From assembly GCA_963822825.1 (NCBI GenBank), contig CAWGIW010000010.1:1-64000 (forward strand): a DNA stretch of 64,000 nt, read 5' to 3'. Source of the DNA: JAWWPY01 sp963822825. GTDB lineage: Bacteria > Actinomycetota > Actinomycetes > Streptosporangiales > Streptosporangiaceae. Made by a program: the position numbers and the translations under genes. The notes under the pieces are model-generated. The model was not told the origin of the DNA and searched no databases. It worked only from the letters and a program-made list of their open reading frames with translations. This document shows, piece after piece, positions 28,684 through 36,274 of this stretch; position 1 is the first letter of the stretch, and every line of letters starts with the position of its first letter.

Positions 28684-29792
28684 GAGTCTGCTTGAAAACC
28701 GGGCAAAGGCCGTGAGCTGTAGCGTTTCCGTGATCTTCTGGTGGCAGGCGCGGCGTGCCGGGACTGTGACACCAGGCTCCCGGTAATCGCTTGGGTGTCG
28801 AATCCAGCCCGATGCCAGGAGCCTGCGTGTCGTTGTGTCGTATCCCGCCTGCTACTGTCCACCCCGCTGCTGGCCAGCCGGCCGTGCCGGTCGCCTGCCG
28901 GTGCTGCCCGGGCGGGGAAAGCCGCAGCACCCGCGCCCGCTGCTACCCATCAGACATGGACGAGCGGGAGTGGATGGTCTGCGAGCCGCTACTGCCGCCT
29001 CCGGCCTGGCTGGCGGGCAAGGGCGGCCGCCCGTCCGGCTACTGCATGCGTGACATCGTTGACGGCATCCGCTACCTGACGCACAACGGACCGGTGTGGC
29101 GGGCACTGCCCGCGGACTTCCCGCCCGCCTGGACCGTGTACTGGTGGGCCGCGAAATGGCAGGCCGACGGGTCCACTGAGACGTTGCACGGCCAGCTGCG
29201 TGAGCAGGTAAGGCTGCTGGCCGGGCGCAAGCCCGCGCCGACGGCGGCGATCATCGACTCTCAGTCGGTCCGGGCCGCGGAGGAAGCTTGCCGGACCAGC
29301 CGCGGATACGACGCAGGGAAGAAGGTCAACGGCCGCAAGCGGCACATCGCGGTGGACACGATCGGGCTGCTGCTGACCGTGCTCATCACCGCGGCGTCGG
29401 TCCAGGACCGCGACGCGGCGAAGCCGCTGCTGTGGAACCTGCGCAAGGCCTTTCCCCGGGTCAAGCTCGCCTGGGCCGACGGCGGCTATGCCGGCAAGCT
29501 CGTCATCTGGGCCAGGACCAGGCTCAGGCCGAAGCTCACGCTGCAGATCGTCAGACGGCCCGATGACCTGCACACCTTCCAGGTCCTGCCCCGCCGCTGG
29601 GTGGTCGAGCGGACGCTGGCCTGGATCACCCGGCACCGCAGGACCGTCCGGGACTATGAACGCCTGCCCGCCCACCACGAGACCTACGTCTACTGGTCGA
29701 TGATCATCGTCATGACGCGCCGCCTCGCCCGCAACGCTGCCAGCACCTCAGCACCAGCTCAGTCAGATGCTGCCTGAGTTTCAAGCAGGCTC
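28684..29792 (+). mobile_element. IS5-type insertion sequence (left module of the transposon)
   Basis: Its own ends are 28684-28697 and 29779-29792 (14 bp, one mismatch), with TAA on both sides (28681-28683 and 29793-29795). It could move alone or, using the far end at 33030-33043, carry the adjacent operon along. Confidence 0.8.
28791..29777 (+). CDS. IS5 family transposase
   Basis: DDE transposase with an N-terminal YPSDMDEREWMVCEPLLPP block and catalytic acidic residues in AAIIDSQSVRAAE, KLAWADGGYAG and RRWVVERTLAWITRHRR. The frame is open to the C-terminus and looks intact. The true start is uncertain: the conserved region begins near 28944, an ATG lies at 28956, and the upstream part from the 28791 TTG is not conserved-looking. 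Confidence 0.88.
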   Translation: MGVESSPMPGACVSLCRIPPATVHPAAGQPAVPVACRCCPGGESRSTRARCYPSDMDEREWMVCEPLLPPPAWLAGKGGRPSGYCMRDIVDGIRYLTHNGPVWRALPADFPPAWTVYWWAAKWQADGSTETLHGQLREQVRLLAGRKPAPTAAIIDSQSVRAAEEACRTSRGYDAGKKVNGRKRHIAVDTIGLLLTVLITAASVQDRDAAKPLLWNLRKAFPRVKLAWADGGYAGKLVIWARTRLRPKLTLQIVRRPDDLHTFQVLPRRWVVERTLAWITRHRRTVRDYERLPAHHETYVYWSMIIVMTRRLARNAASTSAPAQSDAA

Positions 29793-29803
29793 TAACGCCG
29801 GCC

Positions 29804-29848
29804 TTGACGCAATATCCTTAACGGTTTAGGGTACTTAACTGTTAGGGG
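29804..29848 (+). promoter_or_regulatory. Promoter and candidate PadR operator of the cargo operon
   Basis: A -35-like TTGACG (29804-29809), 17-nt spacer and -10-like TAGGGT (29827-29832) precede the PadR gene. Two similar elements, TTAACGGTTTAGGG (29818-29831) and TTAACTGTTAGGGG (29835-29848), overlap and follow the -10, where a PadR dimer would block transcription. The promoter starts 12 bp inside from the IS end, so it travels with the cargo. Confidence 0.5.
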
Positions 29849-29858
29849 AGGTGGACGC

Positions 29859-30380
29859 GTGCAGCAGGAAGTCGTGCTAGCGATGCTGGCGAAGGAGCCG
29901 TCCCACGGGTATGAGCTGCGGGCTCGTCTGGCCCGGGCGCTCGGCCCGGTAGCCGAGGGGATCAGCGAAGCCCAGGTGTACGTCACGCTCACCCGGCTGG
30001 AGAAGGGCGGCTTTGTCGAGCGCCTGCAGGCGCCGGCCCAGCGGTCCGATCGCAAGGTGTACTGCCTCACTCCCGCTGGCCAGGAGCGGGTGAGGGAATG
30101 GATGTCGGACCTGAGCTGGCCGCGGCCCGACCTCGCCGAGTTCCACATGAAGCTCATCGCCGCCGCGCAGGGCGGGCTCGCCGACCCGGTCAACCTCATC
30201 GACGCGCAGCGTCGCGACCTGCTGCGCCGCCTGCGAGAAGTGGGGCGCGCGGTGATGGCAGAGGAAAAGGATTCCGACGCGGCGCTGCTCCTGGAAGGCA
30301 TCGTGCTTCGGCTGCAAGCCGACCTGCGCTGGTTGCGAGCCTGTGAGATCGCCTGGACGAAACGGAGTACCCCGAGATGA
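29859..30380 (+). CDS. PadR family transcriptional regulator
   Basis: A 173-residue winged-helix repressor: the N-terminal PadR domain is visible as VVLAMLAKEPSHGYELRARL, then YVTLTRLEKGGFVERL and the wing, KVYCLTPAGQERVREW, followed by the helical C-terminal dimerisation domain (Vir_act_alpha_C-like). The GTG start at 29859 has aggggaggt 7 nt upstream. Its stop overlaps the ABC ATPase start (ATGA). PadR proteins of this sort usually repress a neighbouring exporter until a toxic ligand binds. Confidence 0.9.
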   Translation: MQQEVVLAMLAKEPSHGYELRARLARALGPVAEGISEAQVYVTLTRLEKGGFVERLQAPAQRSDRKVYCLTPAGQERVREWMSDLSWPRPDLAEFHMKLIAAAQGGLADPVNLIDAQRRDLLRRLREVGRAVMAEEKDSDAALLLEGIVLRLQADLRWLRACEIAWTKRSTPR

Positions 30381-31126
30381 ACGACTCGCCCGCCGTGCTC
30401 GTGCACGCCAGGGGCTTGCGAAAGGACTACGGCAGCGGCGAGGGCCTGGTGCGCGCGCTCGATGCGGTCGACCTCGACGTCAATCACGGCGAGGCCGTGG
30501 CGGTGATGGGCCCGAGCGGCTGCGGCAAATCGACGCTGCTCCACCTGATCGGCGGGCTCGATCGTCCCAGCGCCGGCGAGCTGTCGGTCGCGGGGCGATG
30601 CGTTGACGAGCTCTCCGAACGCGCCCTCGCGTACTTGCGCCGCGATGAGATCGGCTTTGTCTTCCAGACGTTTCAGCTGATGGACGAGCTCACCGCGCAG
30701 GAGAACGTCGAGCTGCCCGCGCTCCTGGCGGGTTATTCGCCGAACGAGGCTCGTGCGCGCGCCACCGCACTCCTCGAACAGGTCGGCCTGGCCGATCGCG
30801 CCCGGCACCTTCCCTCGATGCTGTCCGGGGGGCAGCGCCAGCGCGTCGCGATCGCGCGGGCACTCGTGAACGATCCGGAAATCGTGCTGGCGGACGAGCC
30901 GACCGGCAACCTGGACAGCGCTTCGGCGTTCGACGTGCTTTCGCTGCTGGGGGACTTGCACGCCCAGGGTCTGACCTTGATGATCGTCACCCACGACGAG
31001 CGGATCGCCACAGCAGCGGACCGGCTGATCTCGATGCGCGACGGAGCGTTTGTTGACGAGACGCGGCTGACGGGCGGTTCACGAGGGCACCTCGGCACCT
31101 TCGCGGAGTGGGAGCAGCTCGGGTGA
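30377..31126 (+). CDS. ABC transporter ATP-binding protein (MacB/LolD type)
   Basis: A 249-residue ATPase with Walker A GPSGCGKST, the Q-loop in FVFQTFQLMDELTAQENV, the canonical signature LSGGQRQRVAIARAL, Walker B IVLADEPTGNLDS and switch His in LMIVTHDERIA. The FQTFQLMDELTA wording is typical of partners of FtsX-type permeases. It overlaps the PadR gene and precedes the permease by 17 nt. It is cargo of the transposon at 28684-33043. Confidence 0.92.
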   Translation: MNDSPAVLVHARGLRKDYGSGEGLVRALDAVDLDVNHGEAVAVMGPSGCGKSTLLHLIGGLDRPSAGELSVAGRCVDELSERALAYLRRDEIGFVFQTFQLMDELTAQENVELPALLAGYSPNEARARATALLEQVGLADRARHLPSMLSGGQRQRVAIARALVNDPEIVLADEPTGNLDSASAFDVLSLLGDLHAQGLTLMIVTHDERIATAADRLISMRDGAFVDETRLTGGSRGHLGTFAEWEQLG

Positions 31127-31143
31127 GGTCGAAGGAGAACGTC

Positions 31144-32997
31144 ATGAACCAGCCGCGGCGTGCGCGCCGCGCGGGCGGAGTGAAGGGCCGCGCCCTGCTG
31201 CTCTTTCGTCTCGCCCGGCAAGACATCCGGCACCACTTCGCCCAGGCAGTGCTCTTGGTGGTCGCCATTGCCGCGGCCACGGCCGTGCTCAGCCTGGCCT
31301 TCGCGCTGAACGGCGTGATCAGCAACCCCTACCAGCAGACCATGGCGGCGACGAAGGGGCCCGACGTCGTGGCCCAAAGCGCAAATGACCCCTACACCGG
31401 CGTGACGTCGCCGGCGGACCTCGCCGCGCTCGTGGCGCTGAACCACGCCAAGGGGGTAGAGGCCCACAGCGGCCCCTACCCGATTGTGGGCGGCACCGGC
31501 CCGGTGGGTCCCGTCATGCGCAGCACGGACATCGTTACCTCAGTGCAGGTCGAAGGGCGTGAGCCTGGCGTGGCCGCGGTTGACCAGCCCAAAGTGACGG
31601 ACGGGACGTGGATCCGACCCGGCGGTGTGGTGATCGAGCGGTCCTTTGCCCAGGCGGCGAACCTGCGTCCCGGCCAGACGATCACGCTCAACGGCCACCC
31701 CCTCAAGGTGGTCGGAATCGCGGTCACAGCGGCGTTCGGGGGCTACGTGGGCACGAGCCTGATCTGGGCCACCGAAGCGGCGGCGCGCGGCCTGGCCACC
31801 AAGGCGGACCCGCTGTCATACATCTCGAACCTCAAGCTGTCCGACGCGTCGCCACGCGCAATCGCGGCGTTCGATAACGCCTATGGCGCCAAGAACTTCG
31901 CCCCCGCCAACGCCACAGCGCCGTTCCTCACCCCATGGACCGTGATCGCCTACGGGGAGGCAGCCTTCCTCCGCACCGACCAGGCCTTCCTCTTCACCGG
32001 CACCGTGCTGCTCGGCCTACTCGCACTTGCGACCGTGGCCGTCCTCGTCGGTGGCCGCCTGGCGGAAGGCACCCGGCGGGTCGGACTCTTGAAGGCCGTC
32101 GGCGGCACGCCGGACATTGTCGCCGCGACCTTCCTTGTCGAGAACCTCTTCCTGGCGCTCGTCGCGGCCGTCGTCGGCCTGTTCGCCGGTTGGCTGGCGG
32201 CACCGCTCCTCTCCAACCCCGAGGCCGAACTCGTCGGCACTCCGGGAACGCCGGCGCTCACCATTGTCATGGTCGTCGTCGCCGTTGGTGTCGCCCTCGC
32301 CGTGGCGCTCGCATCAACGCTCGTTCCGGCGATCCGTGCGGCGCGGATGAGCACGGTCAGCGCTCTTGCCGACGCGCCTCGCCTGCCGAGGCGGCGCGGT
32401 TCGCTCGTGCGGCTGTCACGGAAGCTGCCCGTGTCGGCGCTGTTCGGGCTGCGCCTCGTCGCCCGCCGGCCACGGCGCGCCATCCTCAGCGCGGCGAGCA
32501 TCGCCGTTGCCGTGATGGGTCTCGTGGCCGCGCTCGCCATCCATGCGGCCGTAGAAAAGAAGCTCTCTCACCTCGGGGGGCCGGGCGGGCTGATCAATCC
32601 GGACATTCCCCGAGCGGAGCAGGTGCTGACCGCCATCACCATCTCGCTGGTCACCCTGGCGGCCCTTACTGCCATCTTCACCGCTCTGGCGACGGTCCTC
32701 GATGCCAGACGCGCCTCCGCAGTGACGCTGGCGCTGGGTGCAACACCGCAGCAAGTCCGAGCCGGGTTGGTCATGGCGCAGGTCATCCCCGCGCTGCCCG
32801 GCGCGATCCTCGGCCTACCACTCGGCATCGGCCTGTTCAAAGTCGCGGCTCATGGCCTGAGTGGCCTGCCGCCAGTACTCTGGCTGGCCGCCGCGGTGCT
32901 CGGAACCGTGCTCGTGGTGGCGGCGCTCACCAGCGTCCCGGCCCGGATCAGCATCCGGCGACCCGTTGCTGAGATGCTTCAGACCGAGGCGACGTGA
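31144..32997 (+). CDS. FtsX-like ABC transporter permease
   Basis: A 617-residue permease with an N-terminal transmembrane helix (FAQAVLLVVAIAAATAVLSLAFA), a large extracellular MacB-like domain, and two FtsX-type membrane blocks (residues about 280-420, with GTRRVGLLKAVGGTPDIV, and 460-610, with ALGATPQQVRAGLVMAQV). The start at 31144 is preceded by gaaggag. Together with the ATPase it would form an efflux or lipoprotein/peptide-handling transporter, possibly giving antimicrobial resistance; the substrate is unknown. The gene ends 32 bp before the transposon border. Confidence 0.88.
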   Translation: MNQPRRARRAGGVKGRALLLFRLARQDIRHHFAQAVLLVVAIAAATAVLSLAFALNGVISNPYQQTMAATKGPDVVAQSANDPYTGVTSPADLAALVALNHAKGVEAHSGPYPIVGGTGPVGPVMRSTDIVTSVQVEGREPGVAAVDQPKVTDGTWIRPGGVVIERSFAQAANLRPGQTITLNGHPLKVVGIAVTAAFGGYVGTSLIWATEAAARGLATKADPLSYISNLKLSDASPRAIAAFDNAYGAKNFAPANATAPFLTPWTVIAYGEAAFLRTDQAFLFTGTVLLGLLALATVAVLVGGRLAEGTRRVGLLKAVGGTPDIVAATFLVENLFLALVAAVVGLFAGWLAAPLLSNPEAELVGTPGTPALTIVMVVVAVGVALAVALASTLVPAIRAARMSTVSALADAPRLPRRRGSLVRLSRKLPVSALFGLRLVARRPRRAILSAASIAVAVMGLVAALAIHAAVEKKLSHLGGPGGLINPDIPRAEQVLTAITISLVTLAALTAIFTALATVLDARRASAVTLALGATPQQVRAGLVMAQVIPALPGAILGLPLGIGLFKVAAHGLSGLPPVLWLAAAVLGTVLVVAALTSVPARISIRRPVAEMLQTEAT

Positions 32998-33020
32998 TGC
33001 CTTGCGGCTGGCAGCCGCTT

Positions 33021-33043
33021 ATGCCCGGTTTTCAAGCAGGCTC
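33021..33043 (-). repeat. Right terminal repeat of the transposon
   Basis: On the minus strand gagcctgcttgaaaaccgggca matches the left end of the element with one mismatch. It resembles that outer left end more than the right end of the IS module, which diverges after 14 bp. TAA follows at 33044. Confidence 0.85.
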
Positions 33044-33347
33044 TAAGAGAATCGGCCAGAGCCCACGCATCAGCCGGGTCAAAGGCCGCTGTGCTGTCAC
33101 CTGGCGCCGACTTGAGCGGAGCGCCGTTCGAAACGGGAACGACCGTCGCCAGGAGCGAGCCGAAGTCCTCGTCATCCCCGATGGTCAGGCGCTCGATCGT
33201 GCCGTCCTGGCTTTTGGCCACGAAGAGCATGTCGAGCAGGCGGAGGACTCCCCGGCCGCGGAGGCGGTCGACCTCGGCCAGGATTCGATCCTCGGAATCG
33301 GCGTCGCGACTAAAGCTCAGGGCGATCACTTGCAGCGGAGCGGTCAT
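33044..33347 (-). pseudogene. 5' part of the transposon-split gene (DUF1269/DUF6325-like N-terminus)
   Basis: Reads MTAPLQVIALSFSRDADSED then RILAEVDRLRGRGVLRLLDM, then LFVAKSQDGTIERLTIGDDE, up to DAWALADSL, where the transposon begins. The rest of the protein resumes at 27082. In the present sequence the frame runs on into the transposon end for about 20 foreign residues. A small cytoplasmic or membrane-associated stress-type protein is possible; the domain's function is unknown. Confidence 0.85.
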
Positions 33348-33651
33348 CGTTGCCCTTCCCGGTCCGGCCGTATGCCGCCGACGGTACCACTGGGTGTCGC
33401 GGCAGCGTGGCGGGAGGAGGAGGCACTGGTGGCCAGGTCGCGTTCGGGGTGATCGCGGTGACGGCGGGCGCCCCCGCCCCGCTGCTGGTCACCGTCGGGC
33501 TAACCGTGCACCGCCACCCCTCGGCCGGGTCGAGCGAAGCCACCCCGGGCACCCGGGCCCTGACCGGGTTTGGGCCGTCGTCGGTGGCGTTTGGTGGTTG
33601 CTTGCCTGGGTATCGCAGCAAAAGAAGTCACCGTGGCAAGGGGGGTCCACC

Positions 33652-34527
33652 GTGGCAAGGAAGATCATTCTCGTGATCGTGTGCACTGGCCTGCTCGCGG
33701 CGTGCGGGCATTCGCCGGGGCCGAATTCGACACCGACCACGTTATCCAGTTCCGCGCCGCGGCCGTCGGCCAGTGCGCCCGCCCAGGGATCGGCCAGTGC
33801 GGCCGCCCGGGGAACGGCCGCTCCCGCGGGCGCCCCGGGGTGTGGGGTCTACTGCCAACAAGCCGGAAATCCGGCGGGAAACACGCCCCCGGGATATCCG
33901 TGCCCCACGACCGGATGCCGGCCATGTCCGCCTCGAGGGTGCGTGTCCCTGGAGAGCAGTGGTGCCACCGCCACAAAGGGCGAGGCCGATGTGAGATTGA
34001 CCTGCAATGTGGCGGAGGCGTGCCACGGTGCATTTCTCGTGTGCCTGCCAGCTGTCTTGTGCTCCCCCGGGCCCACGACCAGACGGGTCGGGGGGGCGGC
34101 CTCGCCGCTTCGGACTTCGTGGTGCCGGCCGCAGCTACGAGCGACGTGAGGCTGACCCTCACCGGCCTCGGCCGGCAGCTGGCGTCGAGCCCAGGTATCG
34201 GGGCCACGGTGCTCGTCGACCTCCTCGACTACGGCATAGTGCTGAACACGAGCAACGCCGAATCAGGAAGCTTCACCTTGACGTCGAACGATCCGCCGTC
34301 ACTTCCCCCCGGCACCACGGCCCAGTTGCGGAGGTACGGTGTTCGCGGGCGCCCACACGAGTTGTCCGTTCGCGGAGAACGTCGAGAAGACATACCTGGC
34401 GTCGCCAGGCTCTCAGGTGACGGCGATCAGCCCAGTGACGGGCCAATCCTACGTACTGCAGTGCAATGGCGACTCGCCGTACGTCTGCACAGGCGGGACA
34501 GGTGCGTACGTCGCGTTCTACGGCTGA
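33652..34527 (+). pseudogene. Lipoprotein gene with frameshifts
   Basis: Starts with a lipoprotein signal (VARKIILVIVCTGLLAACGH, lipobox LAAC at about 14-17), then a Ser/Pro/Ala-rich stretch. The frame appears to change near 34070-34090 (continuing AASDFVVPAAATSDVRLTL) and again near 34330 (continuing VFAGAHTSCPFAENVEKTYL, ending GGTGAYVAFYG). The last piece matches a Cys-rich C-terminal motif common in small actinobacterial surface proteins. With two shifts it is probably dead. Confidence 0.55.
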
Positions 34528-36132
34528 GGTCACGCGCCGACGGCTCCTCATGGCCGTCGCCGTCGGCGCCGCCCTGATCGCCGGCGCCATCTACAGTCTC
34601 CGGCTGCTCCAGCCCCTTCAGGACGCGGCCATCGACAGGAGCTTCGCCATCACTGCTCCAGGGCGGCCCCCGCCGAGCATCGTCATCGTCGCGGTGGACA
34701 ACGCCACGTTGCAGCGTCTCGACTCGCAACTTCCCATACCGCGGTCGTACTACGCCCGCCTGCTCGACGTTCTGCACCGGGGGAACCCGGCGCTGATCGG
34801 CTTGGATCTGCAGTTCATCGGCACCAGCGCGGACCCGCAACAGGACCGGGCCCTGCTCGCCGCCTTCGCTCGTGACGGGCCGGTGCTGGTGTCCGTCTCA
34901 GACGCCGGGGCGACGGTGCCGCGGGTGGTCGGAGTGCAGGACCCCGCCGGCGTCGTCCCGGCCAGCGGCGCCGTCGACACCGACAGCGATGGAGTACTGA
35001 GGAAGCTGATGTACGCCCAGGTCCATCTCGAGACGTTCGCGATACGAGCAGCGGAGATGGTGCGCGGCCGGCCGATACCAGCGGCGCAGTCATAACCATG
35101 CGTGGATCGACTACGCCGGGCCTCCGGGGACGTACAGGACCTATTCCATGGCGGACGTGCTCGGCGGCCGGATCGCACCTCGGCGTTCGCCGGCAAGGTG
35201 GTCCTCGTGGGCGTCACCGCGCCGATCGCCAAAGACGTCTTCGTCACGTCGGCGTCTTCCAGACCGATGGCAGGCGTGGAGGTGCAGGCCAACTCGATCG
35301 AGACGGCGCTGCGGGGGTTTCCCGCTCCGGTCGGCGGACCACTCCTGAGCGTGGTGGTGATCGTCCTGCTCTCCGGTAGCGCCCGTGCTGCTGAGCCTGG
35401 TGCCGGTTCGCTGTTCGTCGTCCTGTCGCGATCGTGCTCATTGCAGTATTTCTTGCCGGGGTCGAGCTCGCCTTCGTCCACGGTGTCCTGTTGCCGGTGC
35501 CCGAGCCGCTCGCCGGCATGGTTATCGCTACGTGCGGGGTTATCGCGGTGGAGACCTGGTCGAGCGGAGGAGGCGTCTGTCACTCGAGAGGCTTCTGAAG
35601 GATTTCCTACGCCCATCACAGCACGCCTTCTTCGTGTCCTACCGACGGGACCAGAGCAGCTTTGTCGCCCGAAGCCTTCGGTCAGCGCTAACGGAACGGT
35701 TCGGTGAATCGAGCGTCTTCATGGACGAGACTGCTATCAGTCCTGGACAGAAGTGGCCCGGGAGATACAGGAGGCGATACTCGGGTGCAGTGCGATGCTC
35801 GTGATAATGGGCCCATACTGGCTGCACGGCCCGCGACCCGGCATCCGGGCGTGCGGCGGTTGGAGGATCCTGAGAGACTGGGTTCGGCGAGAGGTGGAGG
35901 CGGCTCTGGCTCGTCCGGAGGTGGCAGTGATTCCAGTTCTCGTGGAGGGAGCGACCATGCCGGTGCCGATGCTCTGCCCCCGGGCCTTCGGCTGTTGTGC
36001 GATCGCAACGCCTTCGTCCTGACGGGCGTGAGCTTCGATCAGGAGATCGATGCGCTCGTCGAGGGCATACGACGCGGTCAACTCAGTCCGCTGCGGCGCG
36101 CCGGGCTGCGTCAGCCGGTGGCCGACGTCTAG
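34502..36132 (+). pseudogene. CHASE2-TIR fusion gene, heavily frameshifted
   Basis: Following the homology through all three frames gives a membrane anchor, a CHASE2 sensor domain (VIVAVDNATLQRLDSQLP, NPALIGLDLQFIGT, NHAWIDYAGPPGTY, AFAGKVVLVGVTAPI), three transmembrane helices (IVLIAVFLAGVELAF), and then a TIR domain (HAFFVSYRRDQSSFVARSLR, SSVFMDETAISPGQKW, EIQEAILGCSAMLVIMG, ending VLTGVSFDQEIDALVEGIRR). At least seven frame changes are needed (near 35090, 35180, 35375, 35425, 35560, 35750, 35970). It is a decayed gene. The intact form would be a membrane receptor with a cytoplasmic TIR output, possibly an NADase or a scaffold. Confidence 0.7.
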
Positions 36133-36274
36133 GACGTGCGGCAGGCGGGCGGCTAGGCCATCATGTGATTTGCAAACTTCAGCCAGTGACTTGCGCCCCA
36201 GTACCTGAGCCCTGTCGCCGAGGAAGCGGACTTGACGTGCATGAGGCGGCGGCAGGGACATGTGGAGGTCATCG

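Larger units (their letters stand above)
28684..33043. mobile_element. Transposon carrying IS5-type transposase plus PadR-ABC-FtsX cargo
   Basis: The outer ends are inverted: gag(t/c)ctgcttgaaaaccgggca at 28684-28706 and its complement at 33021-33043, differing at one base, with similarity continuing a few bases inward. TAA flanks both sides (28681-28683 and 33044-33046) as a 3-bp target duplication. The interior contains the transposase, an internal third end copy at 29779-29792, and a three-gene regulator/exporter operon. Excising it (with the later IS) restores an open frame across the disrupted host gene, which proves the borders. Confidence 0.9.

Noticed and set aside
33091..33651. Upstream extension of the lipoprotein frame
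   Set aside because: It runs antisense through the split gene at 33044-33347; the lipoprotein signal begins cleanly at 33652.
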